From positions 5,270,001 through 5,334,000 of the forward strand of contig JAULSU010000001.1 in NCBI GenBank assembly GCA_030512335.1: 64,000 nt of DNA, read 5' to 3'. How positions within the stretch are numbered: the first letter of the stretch is position 1; each line of letters starts with the position of its first letter. The stretch comes from Immersiella caudata (taxonomy: Eukaryota > Ascomycota > Sordariomycetes > Sordariales > Lasiosphaeriaceae). Positions 11,516 through 22,617 of the stretch are shown piece by piece. The notes beneath the pieces are model-generated. The model saw only the letters and a program-made list of their open reading frames with translations, did no database searches and was not told the origin of the DNA. Made by a program: the position numbers and the translations under genes.

Positions 11516-12703
11516 CCTGGGTTGCAGTTGTCCCGTCTTCCATGACACTTGGTTTCGCAGCGTTGGTAGGGAGGAGAGAGTTGTCTCCAAGGGGCGTACG
11601 AGAAGAAAAGAAAGGTGGAAGACAAAAGGCACAGAAGAGCCAGGCTGCTGCGGGCTTGCAGCCGCGCGCGCAACCCCGAAGGATGGACAACTCAATATAT
11701 CAAACGACAGCAGCTGTGTAGGTGGATCTGAAAACCCAGACAGCAAGCACCGAACGATGGAGGGGCCAAGGGTGGTGCACCTATGTAAGCCAGCCTGCTC
11801 CGGCAGCTCGCTCTGGTGGCGGCCCAAGAGCCTCCAACGCAACGTACAATGGCTGAAATTGCGGCCAAAGGACCGGAAAGGCACGCATCTGCACCTCCAG
11901 GACGGGCCAATCGACACTTGCCACTGCAAGGCAGCATCCAGGTATGGCGTGGCCAGCACAAGGGGACAGTCGGATATGGCCAATCAACCCAGGGAATGCG
12001 CACGTTTGCGTGTCTGTGAAGCTGGTAGAAGCGTTTGAGGGGCAAATGGAATCTCTCCTTGGGCACCCATGAGCGAGCAGCAGAACACCCAGGACGGCAC
12101 CACGCAGGCGAGCAAGACAGGGGCACTTGATGCATGACTTCTCCCATACCGTCGTTCCTCCACCGTACCCGACCCCGCATCGTCACGACGAGCGGGGAGA
12201 ATCTCCAATGCAGGTGAGCGGTGACAAGGCGCTTCCATTGGTCGCCCTGCGAATGAGAGCGAATGATCGGTTGGGGAAGGCTACGCTTTCAACTGCACAA
12301 TTTCCATCGCTAGCCCCACGCTGACGGTCCAGAAAGCTTCCCGAGGCAGGCGCAGTGGGGGGGGGGGCGCTTGCAGGGAAGTACAGAATCATCAGACGGA
12401 ATAAGTTGATTCGATATAAAGCCTGCTTTCATCACAGATATGCTGTGTTCGGGAAGGGAGCACAACGTCCTCTGCCGGAATGGCTGTTGCACCGCTTCGC
12501 CTTGTCTCTCGCCTACCTTACCTTTGCGCCCAAGTAAAGGGCGAAGAGTTTGTGAGTTATTCTCTCCCAGTCACCGACGGGGCTCCCATCTCTGCCCCTC
12601 ATCACAATCAATCACTTTCAACAAAGGATATCAATGAATTCAATACGAATCTGTCTATTATCTGGGTACAAAAGAACGACGCTACCCTCTTCTCCTACGC
12701 AGG
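11516..12703. other. 1.2 kb intergenic
   Basis: RBR-ligase promoter and F-box-like gene 3' flank. Contains a G11 run (12357-12367). Open frames here are short and overlapping. I see no supported gene. Confidence 0.45.
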
Positions 12704-13891
12704 TCAGTTCCGATAGCCACCGCCCCTCCACATGGGCAACTCTACGCTATCGCACCTCCTGTCCACTAGAATCAAATTCCCGCCCGGCTGCAGGGCACCA
12801 CGAAACATCATGACCCAGTTGACACCGTCCTTTGAGGCAGGATCGCCAGGGTACTCTCGAACATCGACAGGATCAGCGTTCGGGATAATCGAGGTCTCAG
12901 CCTTCTCCGCCGCCTCGATATCCAACTCTTGTGCCCCTGGCCACAAGCCGTATGATCTCAAGCCCGCAATGACTAGTAGCTTCAGGCTCGCCTTGTGGTA
13001 GAGACACAAAGTCCTCGCTAGAAAGCGAACGTCATGAAAGCCTAAAATCTCATCATCTTCGACCGTAACGCCCCAGCTGTACCCTCGCAGATCCAGAAAG
13101 AGCGACTCGAGCTTCTCCAACCGCTCCCAATCCAAATAGAAGCAGTCAGTCCGCTCCGAAATTAGGGAGGCCTCGATATCGTTCCGCGCTCTTTGGACGC
13201 TCGGCATCATGGAACCCGAGATCGGCATCGTTACAATGTCCGTGAGCCTCAAGCGCCACACGTCCAACGGCGTACACAGCATCAGATGCCGGATATGCCT
13301 ATAGTAAGCATCAGGTGTCTCACCCGCCTCAAGGGGTTCGGCCAAGGGGATCAAGTCCTTGCCGTCTTCATCAGGATTGTCGGAAGCTTCCTCCACAGTG
13401 TCTTGTTTGCGATTCCTCTCTGCCTTGTGACGATAGTAACGGTCATCCTCGTATGGCAACAAGGATCTCATTTCCTGGCATCGAAGCATTCGGTCACAGT
13501 CCACCGGCTCGGATACCAGCTCAAAATTTGGTTTTTTGTGCTTGACTTGGATTAGACTGTTGAGCCACCTCTTCGCCAGCTCTCGATGTTGGGACGACCC
13601 TAACCCGCCGAGGTCTCTGACATCTTCCATAACAGGAAAATGAATGTGGTCATCGTCGCCGTGGTCGAACGTGGTGCTGACTGTACCATTTTGTCCTGGG
13701 GCGGCAGGCACGACGTATGTATCGACTCTCGTTTGTCGAAGCATCGACTCGAGGCCACGATTTCTCCTTTGGCAGATATCCCACTCTGGCACAAGGTCGT
13801 GCAATGCGCAACTTGTGGGTTTGGTATATCTATGGGCCAGAATCTGTGTGACCAGCTCGGCTGGCAAGGCGTTGAAGATCGACTCCATCAT
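12704..13891 (-). CDS. hypothetical protein with F-box-like N-terminus
   Basis: One exon, 395 aa. The open frame runs further upstream to a TTG, but the first ATG is the tandem ATG-ATG at 13891/13888 (MMESIFNALPAELVTQIL). The LPxELxxxIL pattern at the very N-terminus matches the first helix of F-box domains that bind Skp1. The rest has no motif I recognise: an acidic linker around residues 180-200 and a C-terminal half with Leu-rich helical segments such as LEKLESLFLDLRGYSWGV. It may be one of the many lineage-specific F-box proteins of filamentous fungi, but only about 20 residues support that. An undetected upstream exon is possible. Confidence 0.6.
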   Translation of the reverse strand: MMESIFNALPAELVTQILAHRYTKPTSCALHDLVPEWDICQRRNRGLESMLRQTRVDTYVVPAAPGQNGTVSTTFDHGDDDHIHFPVMEDVRDLGGLGSSQHRELAKRWLNSLIQVKHKKPNFELVSEPVDCDRMLRCQEMRSLLPYEDDRYYRHKAERNRKQDTVEEASDNPDEDGKDLIPLAEPLEAGETPDAYYRHIRHLMLCTPLDVWRLRLTDIVTMPISGSMMPSVQRARNDIEASLISERTDCFYLDWERLEKLESLFLDLRGYSWGVTVEDDEILGFHDVRFLARTLCLYHKASLKLLVIAGLRSYGLWPGAQELDIEAAEKAETSIIPNADPVDVREYPGDPASKDGVNWVMMFRGALQPGGNLILVDRRCDSVELPMWRGGGYRN

Positions 13892-14394
13892 GTTCGAACA
13901 CGGTGACAGACCAGGAAGAATGGGATTACAACCCAGTCCCGAGAGATACCCCGTCCTTTTTAGCTGTGCGGCTTTGTCAACATCACCAAGGCTCGACAAG
14001 AATGTCTGAAACAATCAACAAAGGCAGCCAAAGACATTGTTCCACCTCAATCCATTGTAAGAAGAACAACGGGATTATTAGATACGGGGCTTGATTTTGT
14101 TACCGACCTATCAATGACCTCGTTGACTTCCACATCCGTCCCGAACTCATGGTCCCCTTCATACAGACATCATCAAACCAATTATCTCGTCTCCTCGTGC
14201 ATATCGGGTCCCCACCCCAGGTCTCCGAGACGGCCGCTGGGGGTATGCAGCTTGTTGGCCGTCTCGGCGAACGCCTATCCAGCGGGATTAAGGGGCAATT
14301 TGATACATGAAGTAGAATTTAGAACGATCAACGCCATAGGCAAGTCAATCGCTTGCTCTCTAAGCTGCAGACCAACGCCAATTCTGTCCCTTTA
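13892..14394. other. intergenic, 0.5 kb
   Basis: Promoter of the F-box-like gene and 3' flank of the GPI-protein gene. Nothing else seen. Confidence 0.4.
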
Positions 14395-15138
14395 CTAGAG
14401 CAGAGCAGCAGCGAGGACACCCGCAGCAACTGCGGCGATGCCGTTTCCGATCGCGGTGGGCATAGCGCCAGCCCTGGCTGTGGTGGATGCCGCAGCTTCG
14501 CCGCCCGTCGTCGCTGCTGGCGTGCCACTTGGCGCGGCGCTGGTCGAGGAGCTGCCGCCGCCGCCGCCGCCGCCAATCTCAGCCTTGGCCGGGTCAAGGG
14601 TGCCGCACCTGTTCTTGATATCGGTCGTGCACTTGCCCTGCCCTTGGGAGTTGCCGATGTTGTCGTCGATGCACTCACTGAAGGCTTGCTGGCAGAGGAG
14701 CTGTGGTGGTTGTCAGTATTGCGGCCGCGAGGAAGTCGCAACAGCAGGGGAGTGCTCACAGTTGGCATAGACTGGATGTAGTACTCAAGGCCGGGCGCCG
14801 TGCCGTTGGAGCAAGTGCACACAAACTTCAGGTCGGTCTGCCAAGTCGCGTCAGCTAATGGGCGCCTTGGAGATCTTGGAGCCAGGGCCATGAGAACATA
14901 CCGGCGTGCAGGTATTGGCCTTGGTGACGCCGCCACACAGAATACCGCAGGTGTTGAACTGAGCATTGCACCATTCGGCTGTCAATTGTCAGCCCTTGTC
15001 GGCGGGGAGGGGGTCAAGGATCGCCGGGGCCCTACTTCTCTTGGTGGGTTCGATGGTGTTGGGGTCAACAGTAAAGTTGCTCTGGGCAGCAACCAGGCCG
15101 AGCGCGGAGAGCGCAACGAAGACGGCGGATTGACGCAT
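14395..15138 (-). CDS. GPI-anchored cysteine-containing wall protein (DUF7707-like)
   Basis: Four exons, 15138-15036, 14978-14902, 14837-14760 and 14700-14395, give 187 aa. All three introns (57-64 nt) are GT-AG and the codons join in phase. An 18-20 residue signal peptide (MRQSAVFVALSALGLVAAQS) leads into a Cys-rich domain: RTEWCNAQFNTC, GILCGG, TCTP, FVCTCSNG, a second block LLCQQAFSECIDDN, then GKCTTDIKNRCG. A Gly run encoded by a GCC-type microsatellite, a Ser/Thr/Ala stalk and a hydrophobic C-terminus (AVAAGVLAALLL) follow, as expected for GPI attachment. The layout matches the family named DUF7707 in filamentous fungi; function is unknown, probably at the cell wall. No single long frame shows this gene; the splice joins reveal it. 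Confidence 0.82.
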
Positions 15139-17236
15139 CGCAAAATTGAGAATGCTGTGGAGCGGCGGGGTGTGCGGATGTGCGGGAAGAAAGATGCTCG
15201 ATGAATAAACAGCTAGTGAATATCGTGCCTGATATAAGACGGTGAGCGCTTCCAGCCAGTCAGTCCAGCTTATGGTTCCTGGGGTGGGTGGTGTGCTGAT
15301 GCTATTGAAGAAGCATTGGGTTCGGACGAGAGAGGTTGGGTGAGTGGGAGGCTGGGTGGGAGGTCTCTTTGAGGAAGGCACGAAACATGATCTTTTGATT
15401 GCTGTTCTTGTTTTCCAGCCGGCAGCGGCAGCAACCACCCAAGCCCGTGGGCACCCCGGCAATCGCTCATTATGGGGGGAAATTCGGCGGGGACCTCACG
15501 ATGGATCAAAATTTGTGGCTGGTGATTGGCTACCTGCTGGTCTACTGCACGACCTAGCCCGGCCATCAAGCTCTGTGACGTGGAGTTCTTGGTCCCGCGG
15601 CCCGGCCACCTTGTCGCACTTGCTCTGACCTGGTGATCCCCTGGACGCAAGAGCCCGGACACAGCGACACGGGGGTCTTTGAGAGAAACGTTTTATGCAG
15701 CATTCTTCTCCTAGCCGGGAGTCTGGCCTTGTACGGCAGCCTGACGGACGGGATAATGGCGCATCCATATAGCCTGCAACTGACGATAAGGTAAAAGGAC
15801 CGGGAGGGAGATAACCGAAGGGCTGCCGGGGGTTCACGGGCCAACTGGGCCAATTGGCCGGAGATCTTGAGTCTCATCTTTCGAAACACAGCACGCAGCA
15901 CACCCTCTTCGAAGAAAGGGGAGCTGGGCCGCGCGCACGCTGACATCACCTAGCCTCGGGAGCGACTGCATTGAGATGCGACGGTATGCAGGCCTTCAGC
16001 TCAATTGAGCACCGGCGGACGCGCAGTGGAGGCTAATTAATGAACCAACGGGGATGATGGTTGGACCTCGCGCCAGAAATTCTCTCCCGTCACCCGGAAG
16101 CAGCTTCGCCGATAGGCGTCGACATAAGTGGCGTCCCTCCACTCAGGAACGCTCCAGGAACCCTCAACCGAGACATCCAATCATCAAGCTCATTCTGGTG
16201 TTTGTGCGCCTTGAGATGAACTCCCCACCTCTTTCCTTGTGGGTGCCTTCCGCAGCGCTGGGTGAACATCCCGTCCCGTGGCCCATCTCCAGGGTCTGGT
16301 TTGGATAGTTTCGAGGTGTTACTTTCAGCCGCATGCGTTGACAGGAAGGACAGTAACACCAGTTGGCCGTTCATTGTGAGAGGAACAGTCGGAGGTGTCC
16401 GTGGGATGGATGTCGGGGCTTTGTTGGTGCTGTCACGCTGACACACCAACTCGGCCATCGGACGACAGAATCTCAACGGACACGAAGATCTTTTGAGGTC
16501 AGCAAACAAGTGAAGATCTATTTACTGAACACAAAGCGACCAATGTTTCTTCCTCTTGCGTCGATCCGCTCTGTCAACCCCACATACCTCGCAAGGAGCA
16601 GGACCCTGCATTTGTGGTCAACTTCAACCACATTTACATTCAGTGCCTCGGGTGGGAGAAATGAGTTTAATGATCATGGGAAGAGCAGAAGCCCTATTAA
16701 CAGAATTGAGAAGCTGTTTTCCTATGAATGCGAAGAGGCATTCAGGACATCATGCTATGCCGGTCATCCTAACAAGGCCTTGTGAGATGTCGCAGAGCCT
16801 TCTTCTCTTTACCAGCGTTGATGTGATCATCTGTTCTCGGGCTCCAGGGAGCCAAAGCAATTGACTCCCACCATTTGCCTAAGCACAGAGAGAGGCGTTG
16901 ACTTCCGCACCGACATAACAAACACAGACCGAGCTTCGCAGGGCACCAGCGGTTGTTCAGTAGCAATGGTGCTGCAACTCAAAACTGACAACAACCAATG
17001 CCCACATGCCTGGGAACCTTGCCTTCGCGGGCCGTGTTCGCTGTTTAGTCTTTGCCGTACCGATGTTAATCATCTGGAAGGGGCGAATGAGAATGCGACG
17101 TTGCAAGAGCTCGGAACTTCACCGATGGAGAGGGGCTCCATGAACGAAGGCGCCTAAAATCTCACCTTTACGCAACATCACCCGATAACACCGTGCTGCT
17201 TGTCGACACTGTCACGAACGCGTTTGTCAATGCAAT
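15139..17236. other. 2.1 kb gene-poor spacer
   Basis: Divergent promoters of the GPI-protein gene (minus) and the 3-beta-HSD-like gene (plus). Several open frames of 80-140 codons occur, but they overlap on opposite strands, lack recognisable composition or domains, and are probably chance. No RNA gene or repeat recognised. Confidence 0.45.
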
Positions 17237-18710
17237 ATGGCTGTTTTGCTGGCAGCGGCCATTGCGTCCGTCATCGCGCTATTATGGCTCTATCGCATCA
17301 ACTCGGCGATGCACGCCGTCCCCGCTGAAGCAGCCAAGGTCATGTCTCGTCGCTGGACCCCGGAGGAGATCCGAAAGACATACGAACGCGTGAGAAAGTC
17401 TCCGATCGACTTCTCCAAACACCTCCCGCCTCGCTTGGACAGGCGGTATATCGTGGTTGGCGGTTGCGGAATGGTCGGCGGTGATGTTGTGATGCAACTC
17501 CTGCAGCGAGGCCAAGATCCACAAAGTATCCGAATCCTCGACTTTCAAGGCTTGACCCGGAGGGACATGCTGCAGAAGGCAAAAGACTGCGACTTCGTCA
17601 AGGCAGACATGACCTCGTGGGAGTCGGTCGATGCTGCGTTCTCAAAGCCATGGCCAGCTTCAGTAGCCAAACTGCCCCTGACCGTCTTCCACACCGCTGC
17701 GATGATTGCGCCCGGTGATCGTAGCGAGCGACTATATGAACGGTTGCGCCGTATCAATGTTGGCGGCACGGAGAACGTATTAAAGGCTTCCAAGGCCGCT
17801 GGCGCTGATGTCTTTGTAGCAACCGCATCCGCTTCTATCTCGTTTTTCTCTGCGAACTTTTGGATCTGGCCATGGCAAAGTGTCCCAGGGAATTATTTTC
17901 ATATCTCCTCAGAGGCTGACTTTTATGCTCCTCTCCGACCTCACTCGCACTTCTTCTCCAACTGTGAGTCCATGGCGCCGACAGCATTGCTCAGCATAGA
18001 ATACTGATACCCAGGTGAAGACTCCAAATCAAAGGCCGAGGCTGAGCGGTTGATCTGCGATGCGAATCAGGGGGGCTTTCGAACAGGAACGATCAGGCCA
18101 GGCAACGCCATTTACGGGCAGAAAACTGACCCTGTTCTGGGCTCGCTGCTGCAAATGGGCCAGTCCGCGACGTGGATGCCACACGTTTTTCAGTGCGTAT
18201 AGCCCACCCTTTCATGTTGTTGCCGCGACGCTAAAATTGGACAGAAACTTTGTCCACAGTCAGAATGTTGCCTTAGGTCACCTGTTGTACGAAGCGGCAC
18301 TCGCTAAGAAAGCAGGGCCCTCGGGTCGACCTTTCAACATTACAGATCCAGGACCGGGCATCGTGTTTCAAGATCTTTACGACCTGGCAACCATGCTGTC
18401 AGTGACACCAGTCAAGGTCGCCGAGCTTCCGCCTCTCCCACTGCTTCTCGTCACATATTTGATCGAAGCATACGTCTCAGTTGTCACTCGTTTCCCTTGC
18501 CTCGCGAAGCTCGGGTTCAAGGAGCCCGCTTACCCCCTTTCTTTCCTCCAACCCACGGTCATCAAGGGGAGCGTTCACATCCTCATAGATGATTCGGCAA
18601 TTCGACGCAGTGTTGAGGATGGCGGGCTAAGCTATACTGGTGTTTGCACGACTCTTGAGGGGATGTGTACGCAACTGGCTGAATGGAACCGTGAACACGA
18701 GGGGGTATAG
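17237..18710 (+). CDS. membrane-anchored 3-beta-HSD / sterol-4-carboxylate dehydrogenase-like reductase
   Basis: Three exons, 17237-17963, 18015-18192 and 18245-18710, give 456 aa. An N-terminal membrane segment (residues 2-20) is followed by a Rossmann fold with GGCGMVG at 75-81, the NAD(P)-binding motif of extended SDR enzymes. HTAAMIAPGDRSERLYERL, the INVGGTENVLKA helix and RTGTIRPGNAIYG are typical of the Erg26/3-beta-HSD family. A second hydrophobic stretch (PPLPLLLVTYLIEAYVSVV) lies near 340. The catalytic YxxxK position, normally in a context like HFFSNY, reads HSHFFSNCEDSK: Cys243 in place of Tyr, with Lys247 kept. The Cys codon spans the first intron. Unless splicing differs, activity may be lost or changed. 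The yeast Erg26 step is C-4 decarboxylation in sterol synthesis; this is probably a paralog with unknown substrate. Confidence 0.85.
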
Positions 18711-19333
18711 GTGTACATTGGCAATATATTAGCTCACGCCACGCTGGGGACGGGAGTCGTTCAAACAACTGATAGGCACCTGACAAGGCATTCAAAGCGT
18801 TGGGCCTCCGCTAGCTTGGATATGCACTTTAGTCGGACGATATGGGGCTAAAAGCTGAGAGGTAGGGCATTTACAAACAGGAAGGGCCGCTGAGAGATCA
18901 TGAGAGGGGACGATTCCTAGTCGTGACCGCTGCCTAACAGCGGAAAATAGCCCGCATGAGCGTACATCACGTCGACAGATGATCCAATTCGTGTAAATTC
19001 AGATTCTAAGCACTGTTGATAGCCCTGGATTCGGACAAACATTGAGTGGTCTGCGTCCTTATCTCCAAATCAACACGGCCAAAGCTGAGACTTTGGGAGA
19101 CCCAGGTCAAGAACATCCCAGCGGAGTTCCACAAGCCTAGCAGCAACCTAGGATGACCCAACCCATACATCAAAAATAGAGAATTTCCAGCAACAGAAAC
19201 GCAAACGCCAAAGCCAACGGGAATACCGCCATGTCCTGCCCAGTAAATGACTTTCTTTGGTATCACTGCAGCAAGTATCCATCCAACCCAAACTCCGAAC
19301 AATGCGAAACAAATCGATCGACCCAGGACAGAA
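18711..19333. other. intergenic between convergent genes
   Basis: 3' flanks of two convergent genes. No feature recognised. Confidence 0.4.
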
Positions 19334-20119
19334 TCACGCAGTTGGTGCTCTCTCCGAAGCCGGCAGTGCGCGCCCCGCGGAATCTCGCACCGGTTCCTTC
19401 CCCTTCCCCTTTCCGCCGCTGCGGCTATGCTCGTCTTCGCTATCCGACTGGCCTATCAATCGCGGCTGCTCGTTAGAGGTGCGAAGCATCCTAGAGCTCT
19501 CATCGGCATGATCGTCCTCATCCAGCAGTTCGCCCTCTGCCGTCTCAAAATCAGGCGCCTCTATCCAGTCGCGCGGAACGACGCAAGGCAGGGCGACACC
19601 GATGCTCGCCGCCCGATTCAACCATCCCGGACCAGGTCGGCCTGTCAACTCCCGGCACAGGTATGATGTGAAGTGATTGCAGTTCTTGGTCAACAGGTTA
19701 TAGGACGTTCCGAGGAACTCCTCCGAAGCTTCACGGATGATGGCGTCGATCTCGCTTTGGGATGCAAGGGTGAAGCCTTGCAGGATCTCGCACTTGAAAG
19801 TTCCGCCGGGGGGTTCCATCTTCGGTTTTGTCCAGTACACGCCGGTGACATTCCGTCTATCATGACCGCCGTAGGCGTATTCTTTCCCGTTCAGGACGAC
19901 GCCTGTGTGGAGGAGGGACGTTCCGAGGAACCATAGGGTCGAGGAGATCCGGCCGGGCTGAGTGGCGAAACGGCTGATTAGCGGGGCGAACGAGGCCGTT
20001 GGTATCAGATGGTTACTTACAGGGAGGAGGTCGTAGACATGAATCACGACTTCTGTCTTTTGAAGCGACAGCGTGGCACGGTGGGACCTTGCTGGCTTTT
20101 GCTGCTTCTTGGAAGGCAT
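19334..20119 (-). CDS. PPPDE (DeSI-type) thiol peptidase
   Basis: Read straight through this is 261 codons, but 20020-19958 is a 63-nt GTAAGT...CTCAG stretch with a GCTAATC branch whose removal joins VYDLLP to PGRISSTL, the usual family context. I therefore call exons 20119-20021 and 19957-19334, 240 aa. The PPPDE fold uses a Cys-His pair; His50 (LLHTGVVL) and Cys126 (TKNCNHFT) are both present, as are EYAYGG and FLGTSYNLL. The C-terminal third is acidic and disordered, with a GKGKGKEP patch. Relatives act as deubiquitinating or deSUMOylating isopeptidases; which one applies here cannot be told from sequence. The intron is stop-free and a multiple of three, so retention would add 21 residues between the first strand and the catalytic His. 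Confidence 0.87.
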   Translation of the reverse strand: MPSKKQQKPARSHRATLSLQKTEVVIHVYDLLPVSNHLIPTASFAPLISRFATQPGRISSTLWFLGTSLLHTGVVLNGKEYAYGGHDRRNVTGVYWTKPKMEPPGGTFKCEILQGFTLASQSEIDAIIREASEEFLGTSYNLLTKNCNHFTSYLCRELTGRPGPGWLNRAASIGVALPCVVPRDWIEAPDFETAEGELLDEDDHADESSRMLRTSNEQPRLIGQSDSEDEHSRSGGKGKGKEPVRDSAGRALPASERAPTA

Positions 20120-21111
20120 TGTCGCGAGGGTGGCGAGCCCGGGGATTGAGTCGGGAGAGATACTGGGGCAGTCGAACCCAGCGTTCTACTAGAATATAGT
20201 GGTAACCGGGTGGGACTCGCAGATCGTCGAATATGGCAATGGGAAATGCGAATCTATACACTGAGCGGAATGCCAATTGAAGATGGGACAAAGAAGCTGA
20301 GGAGGGTAATAGGGACACCTAGAATAAGCGAGACCTTGAACCGCGACCAACTCGGCATTAAGTCATGGGACGGGGCTATAGGGCTTTAGAGGATAGGCTG
20401 GCAAGGCGAAGGTTGCCATGAAGGAGGAGAATCAGTGACTCCACCAGCCGTGTTTGATGGATGGAGGGCGGCGCAGCAGCGCGACAACAAGGCAACAGCT
20501 TATATGGGACGTGGAGGCGTCTGGTCGTCATTCCCGCACCTGCGCCGAAAGCGTGCACCTGAAGCCGGCCGGTTTGGGGGTCTGGCCAGCACACGATCAG
20601 GGGTGCGAGCGACAACGCCCGGGCTGGCTCGGCCCAAACCTTATCTAAAGCCGTCTGATTGGGCGATGGCGCACTTGGTCGCTGGCGCGCGTCGGGGAAT
20701 TGATGTTCCAGCTCAGCTAGGACCCCACCAGCTACTGCTTCCAATTGAGAATTTTCTGGCTCTTCAAAGCTGTTGACAATTCTTACTCTCAAAGCTTCTG
20801 AAGCGTGCTGCGATTGGCAGCTTTGAAAATCACAGCGGCCGACCAGAACATCAAGCGATCGCTTTTGGGGGCGCCGTCTGTTGTCTGCCCATCCCTTGCG
20901 GGTGGCCAAAGGCTCTGGGCGTTCCAGAAGGCTTCCCACGGGCTGCATGCGCATGCCTCTCCAACTTCGATCTCATATTTTTTTCGCTTCTCCACTACCC
21001 CTCTTTCGACCCGCAGCTAGCTCTGCGCTTTTCATCAAGAATCCCGTGCTTGATCGCACCATCACCCTCTTCTTCACTTCTACTCGTCACTATTCAAGAC
21101 CACGAGGAAAA
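20120..21111. other. 1 kb divergent promoter region
   Basis: Lies between the PPPDE gene (minus) and OLA1 (plus). Pyrimidine-rich sequence around 20990-21095 precedes the OLA1 start, as is common for strongly expressed fungal genes. No other gene seen. Confidence 0.45.
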
Positions 21112-22617
21112 ATGCCTCCCAAGAAGCAAGTTGTTGAGGAGAAGATCCTTTTGGGTCGTCCTGGAAACAACCTCAAGTCCGGCATTGTGGGTTGTCTGGC
21201 CGGGCCGTGACTCGCCGATCCCTGCTGACCGTCTCGGGCGCCTAGGTTGGACTGGCGAACGTGGGCAAGTCCACGCTCTTCCAGGCCATCACCAAGTGCA
21301 ACTTGGGAAACCCCGCTGTGAGTACCCCTCCCCCCAGCTTGAGCGCGTCGCGCATTTTGCTAACTGTCCGCGCAGAACTTTCCCTATGCCACGATCGATC
21401 CTGAGGAGGCCAGAGTCATCGTTCCCGACGAGCGCTTCGACTGGCTGTGCGAAAAGTACAAGCCGAAATCGAAAGTCCCTGCCAACCTCACTGTCTACGA
21501 CATTGCCGGCTTGACGCGTGGCGCCTCCACCGGTGCTGGTCTCGGTAACGCCTTCTTGTCGCATATCCGAGCAGTTGATGCCATCTTCCAAGTTGTGCGC
21601 GCCTTTGACGATGCCGAGATTATCCACGTCGAGGGTGACGTCAACCCCACCCGCGATCTCGATATTATCAGCGAGGAGCTCAGGCTGAAGGATATTGAGT
21701 TCGTTGAAAAGGCCCTCGAGGCTAAGAAGAAGGTCACCCGCCAGGGTGGTCAAAGTCTCGAGCAAAAGAAGGCCAGGGAAGAGGAGGCAACCATCGAGAA
21801 GATTCTGGCCTGGTTGAAAGACGGCAAGGATGTTCGCAAGGGCACCTGGGGCCCAAAGGAGGTAAGAGATCCCCTTCTACCAACTTGTTGCACTGCACAT
21901 GCCCCGATTTTATGATGATAAAGGGTCAGAAGGCCCGATCTTTTATAACCCAGCTCGTTGAATGCCAAATGGCATATTGAGATGAAATTTCTGTTCTGAA
22001 AATCCATCATACCATCATGATAACGACAAACAAGTTAGTCGGCCAGACGCTAACATTGTGTTCAGATCGAGGTCATCAACCCTTTGTTTCTCCTCTCAGC
22101 AAAGCCAGTAGTTTATCTTGTCAACTTGTCTGAGAAGGACTACATCCGCAAGAAGAACAAGCATCTCCCGAAGATCGCCGAGTGGATCAAGGAGCACGCT
22201 GCGGGCGATCCCATTATTCCCCTTTCCGTTTCTTTTGAGGAGCGCCTTACCCGCTTCGAGACCGAGGCGGAGGCTCTTGCGGAGTGCAAGAATGTTGGCG
22301 CAGACTCTGCCCTTCCCAAGATTATCATCCAGATGCGCAAGGCGCTCAACTTGGGCAGTTTCTTCACTGTCGGTCCCGACGAGGTTCGCCAGTGGACGAT
22401 TCGAAACGGCACCAAGGCGCCACAGGCGGCCGGTGTTATCCACACAGATTTCGAGAAGACCTTCATCCAGGCTATCGTGTACAACTACAACGTCCTCAAG
22501 GAGCTAGGCGATGAAGTTGAGGTGCGGGCAAAGGGCAAGATGATGACCAAGGGTAAGGATTATGTCGTTGAGGACGGCGACATTCTCCTCATCAAGGCCG
22601 GTGCTGCGAAGGGCTAG
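21112..22617 (+). CDS. OLA1: Obg-like ATPase 1 (YchF/OLA1 family)
   Basis: Four exons, 21112-21186, 21246-21317, 21376-21861 and 22066-22617, give 394 aa, the usual eukaryotic OLA1 length. The P-loop GLANVGKS is at residues 27-34 and is encoded across the first intron. Switch II contains YDIAGLTRGAS; the G4 position is NLSE (231-234) rather than NKxD, which explains the ATP preference of OLA1. A coiled-coil insertion (EKALEAKKKVTRQGGQSLEQ) and a C-terminal TGS-like domain (GTKAPQAAGVIHTDFEKTF) follow. OLA1 is a cytosolic ribosome-associated P-loop ATPase linked to translation and stress responses. Intron 3 (21862-22065) is 204 nt, clearly longer than the others (58-59 nt) and AT-richer, but I see no snoRNA boxes in it. 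Confidence 0.95.

Noticed and set aside
14550..14575. GCC microsatellite as a separate repeat feature
   Set aside because: It encodes the Gly run of the GPI-anchored protein and is explained by that gene.
14328..14966. 212-codon minus-strand frame taken as one protein
   Set aside because: It reads through introns of the GPI-protein gene; the spliced model gives the signal peptide, Cys pattern and GPI tail that this frame lacks.
21862..22065. snoRNA in the long OLA1 intron
   Set aside because: No recognisable C/D or H/ACA box arrangement.
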